DNA from: Moraxellaceae bacterium
GTDB lineage: Bacteria > Pseudomonadota > Gammaproteobacteria > Pseudomonadales > UBA3067
Direction of reading: 5' to 3'
Assembly: GCA_002401525.1 (NCBI GenBank)
Contig: NVTH01000165.1
Location: 1,014 to 7,590, forward strand
Length of the DNA stretch: 6,577 nt
The notes beneath the pieces were generated by a model, which was not told where the DNA came from, made no database searches, and was given only the letters and a program-made list of their open reading frames with translations. Of the stretch, positions 6,058-6,577 are shown piece by piece. Position numbers and translations under genes: made by a program. The first letter of the stretch is position 1. Every line of letters begins with the position of its first letter.

Positions 6058-6577
6058 ATGAATAATACTTTGCAGCTCGCAGAAATACTCTGCCGTGCCA
6101 CCCATCATGTCCTGTGGGCGCCTAACGAACAGTGGGCTAGACAGCGCAAACCTCATATCGTGTTCCAATGCCGTGTCGGTTCAGGCCGAGCCACGTATCA
6201 CCTTCATAAAGACAATGTTCATGTGATTACCTATGGACAAAAGATGTTGATCAGTAAACGCAAAATTGAGGACGCTCGCAGCTGGATCACCGGCTATGAA
6301 ATCGAATCCAGGCAGTATTTTGGAGGTCAGCTTAATTATGCGCACCTTTTAGCGCACACCTGCTGTCATGAGTTTTCGCATTTAGTTCAAGCGATTAATG
6401 GCTGGTGGAAAAGAGGCTCCATACATAACCAAGATTTCTACCGTATTCTCGATCAACTCCACGAGTCAGATAAAGCCAAGCAAGTCCTGGAATTCATAAT
6501 CACTCAAGCTTGCCAACAAAACATCAACCTAAACTTTTTCGACACCTCGGGTTCGAAAGAGAACGAATCCAACTTTA
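6058..6577 (+). CDS. SprT-like zinc metalloprotease (C-terminus beyond the window)
   Basis: The frame is open from the ATG at 6058 to the right edge, giving 173 residues. The zinc-site signature is HEFSH (104-108), where His104 and His108 would bind zinc and Glu105 would be catalytic. A third His follows at 123 in SIHNQDFYRIL, matching the SprT layout of HExxH, then H-x-x-x-[FW] about 15 residues later. The strand-rich region before it (34-66) also fits the fold. There is no signal peptide, so the protein is probably cytoplasmic. E. coli SprT has a Cys-rich zinc ribbon near its end; here the visible C-terminal part has only Cys152, so a ribbon is either absent or lies beyond the window. The start lacks a Shine-Dalgarno: the 25 bases before it are pyrimidine-rich. 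The frame extends upstream to a stop at 5950-5952 but has no alternative ATG, GTG or TTG. Function (proteolysis, possibly DNA-protein crosslink repair as in Spartan relatives) is by analogy only. Confidence 0.8.
   Translation, partial: MNNTLQLAEILCRATHHVLWAPNEQWARQRKPHIVFQCRVGSGRATYHLHKDNVHVITYGQKMLISKRKIEDARSWITGYEIESRQYFGGQLNYAHLLAHTCCHEFSHLVQAINGWWKRGSIHNQDFYRILDQLHESDKAKQVLEFIITQACQQNINLNFFDTSGSKENESNF

Overview
The window looks like chromosomal DNA of a gammaproteobacterium, probably a marine or other aquatic one. The main reason is a tRNA-Glu(UUC) gene that differs from my memory of the E. coli gene by only a few bases and carries an encoded CCA end. A Gram-negative outer-membrane-type lipoprotein and a single-domain acyl-CoA synthetase fit this. 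The genus cannot be named from the sequence. Base composition is moderately AT-rich, and the intergenic gaps are more so.

Layout, left to right. (1) Positions 1-2087 hold a tandem pair of paralogous minus-strand genes for exported proteins resembling TIM-barrel glycoside hydrolases. The copy at the left edge (1-824) is cut off by the window and has a classical Sec signal. The second copy (1038-2087) is complete and is a predicted lipoprotein. (2) Positions 2088-2634 are AT-rich with no convincing gene. (3) tRNA-Glu lies at 2635-2710 on the minus strand, with a terminator-like hairpin after it. (4) A 520-residue acyl-CoA synthetase lies at 2869-4431 on the minus strand. (5) A 102-residue membrane protein at 4713-5021 on the plus strand converges on (6) a 196-residue minus-strand Ntn-hydrolase of the HslV/proteasome-beta fold at 5060-5650. 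(7) A 407-base spacer with two perfect inverted repeats separates that gene from (8) a divergent plus-strand gene for a SprT-like zinc metalloprotease, which runs off the right edge (6058-6577).

The genes do not form one operon. Most are single units with their own spacers, and there is no transposase, integrase gene, CRISPR array or recognisable defence cassette. The most interesting items are the secreted GH-like duplicate pair whose copies use different export routes, and the small stand-alone HslV-like Ntn hydrolase with Ser in place of the usual Thr nucleophile, placed head-to-head with a putative metalloprotease. I see no evidence strong enough to claim a new multi-gene system.
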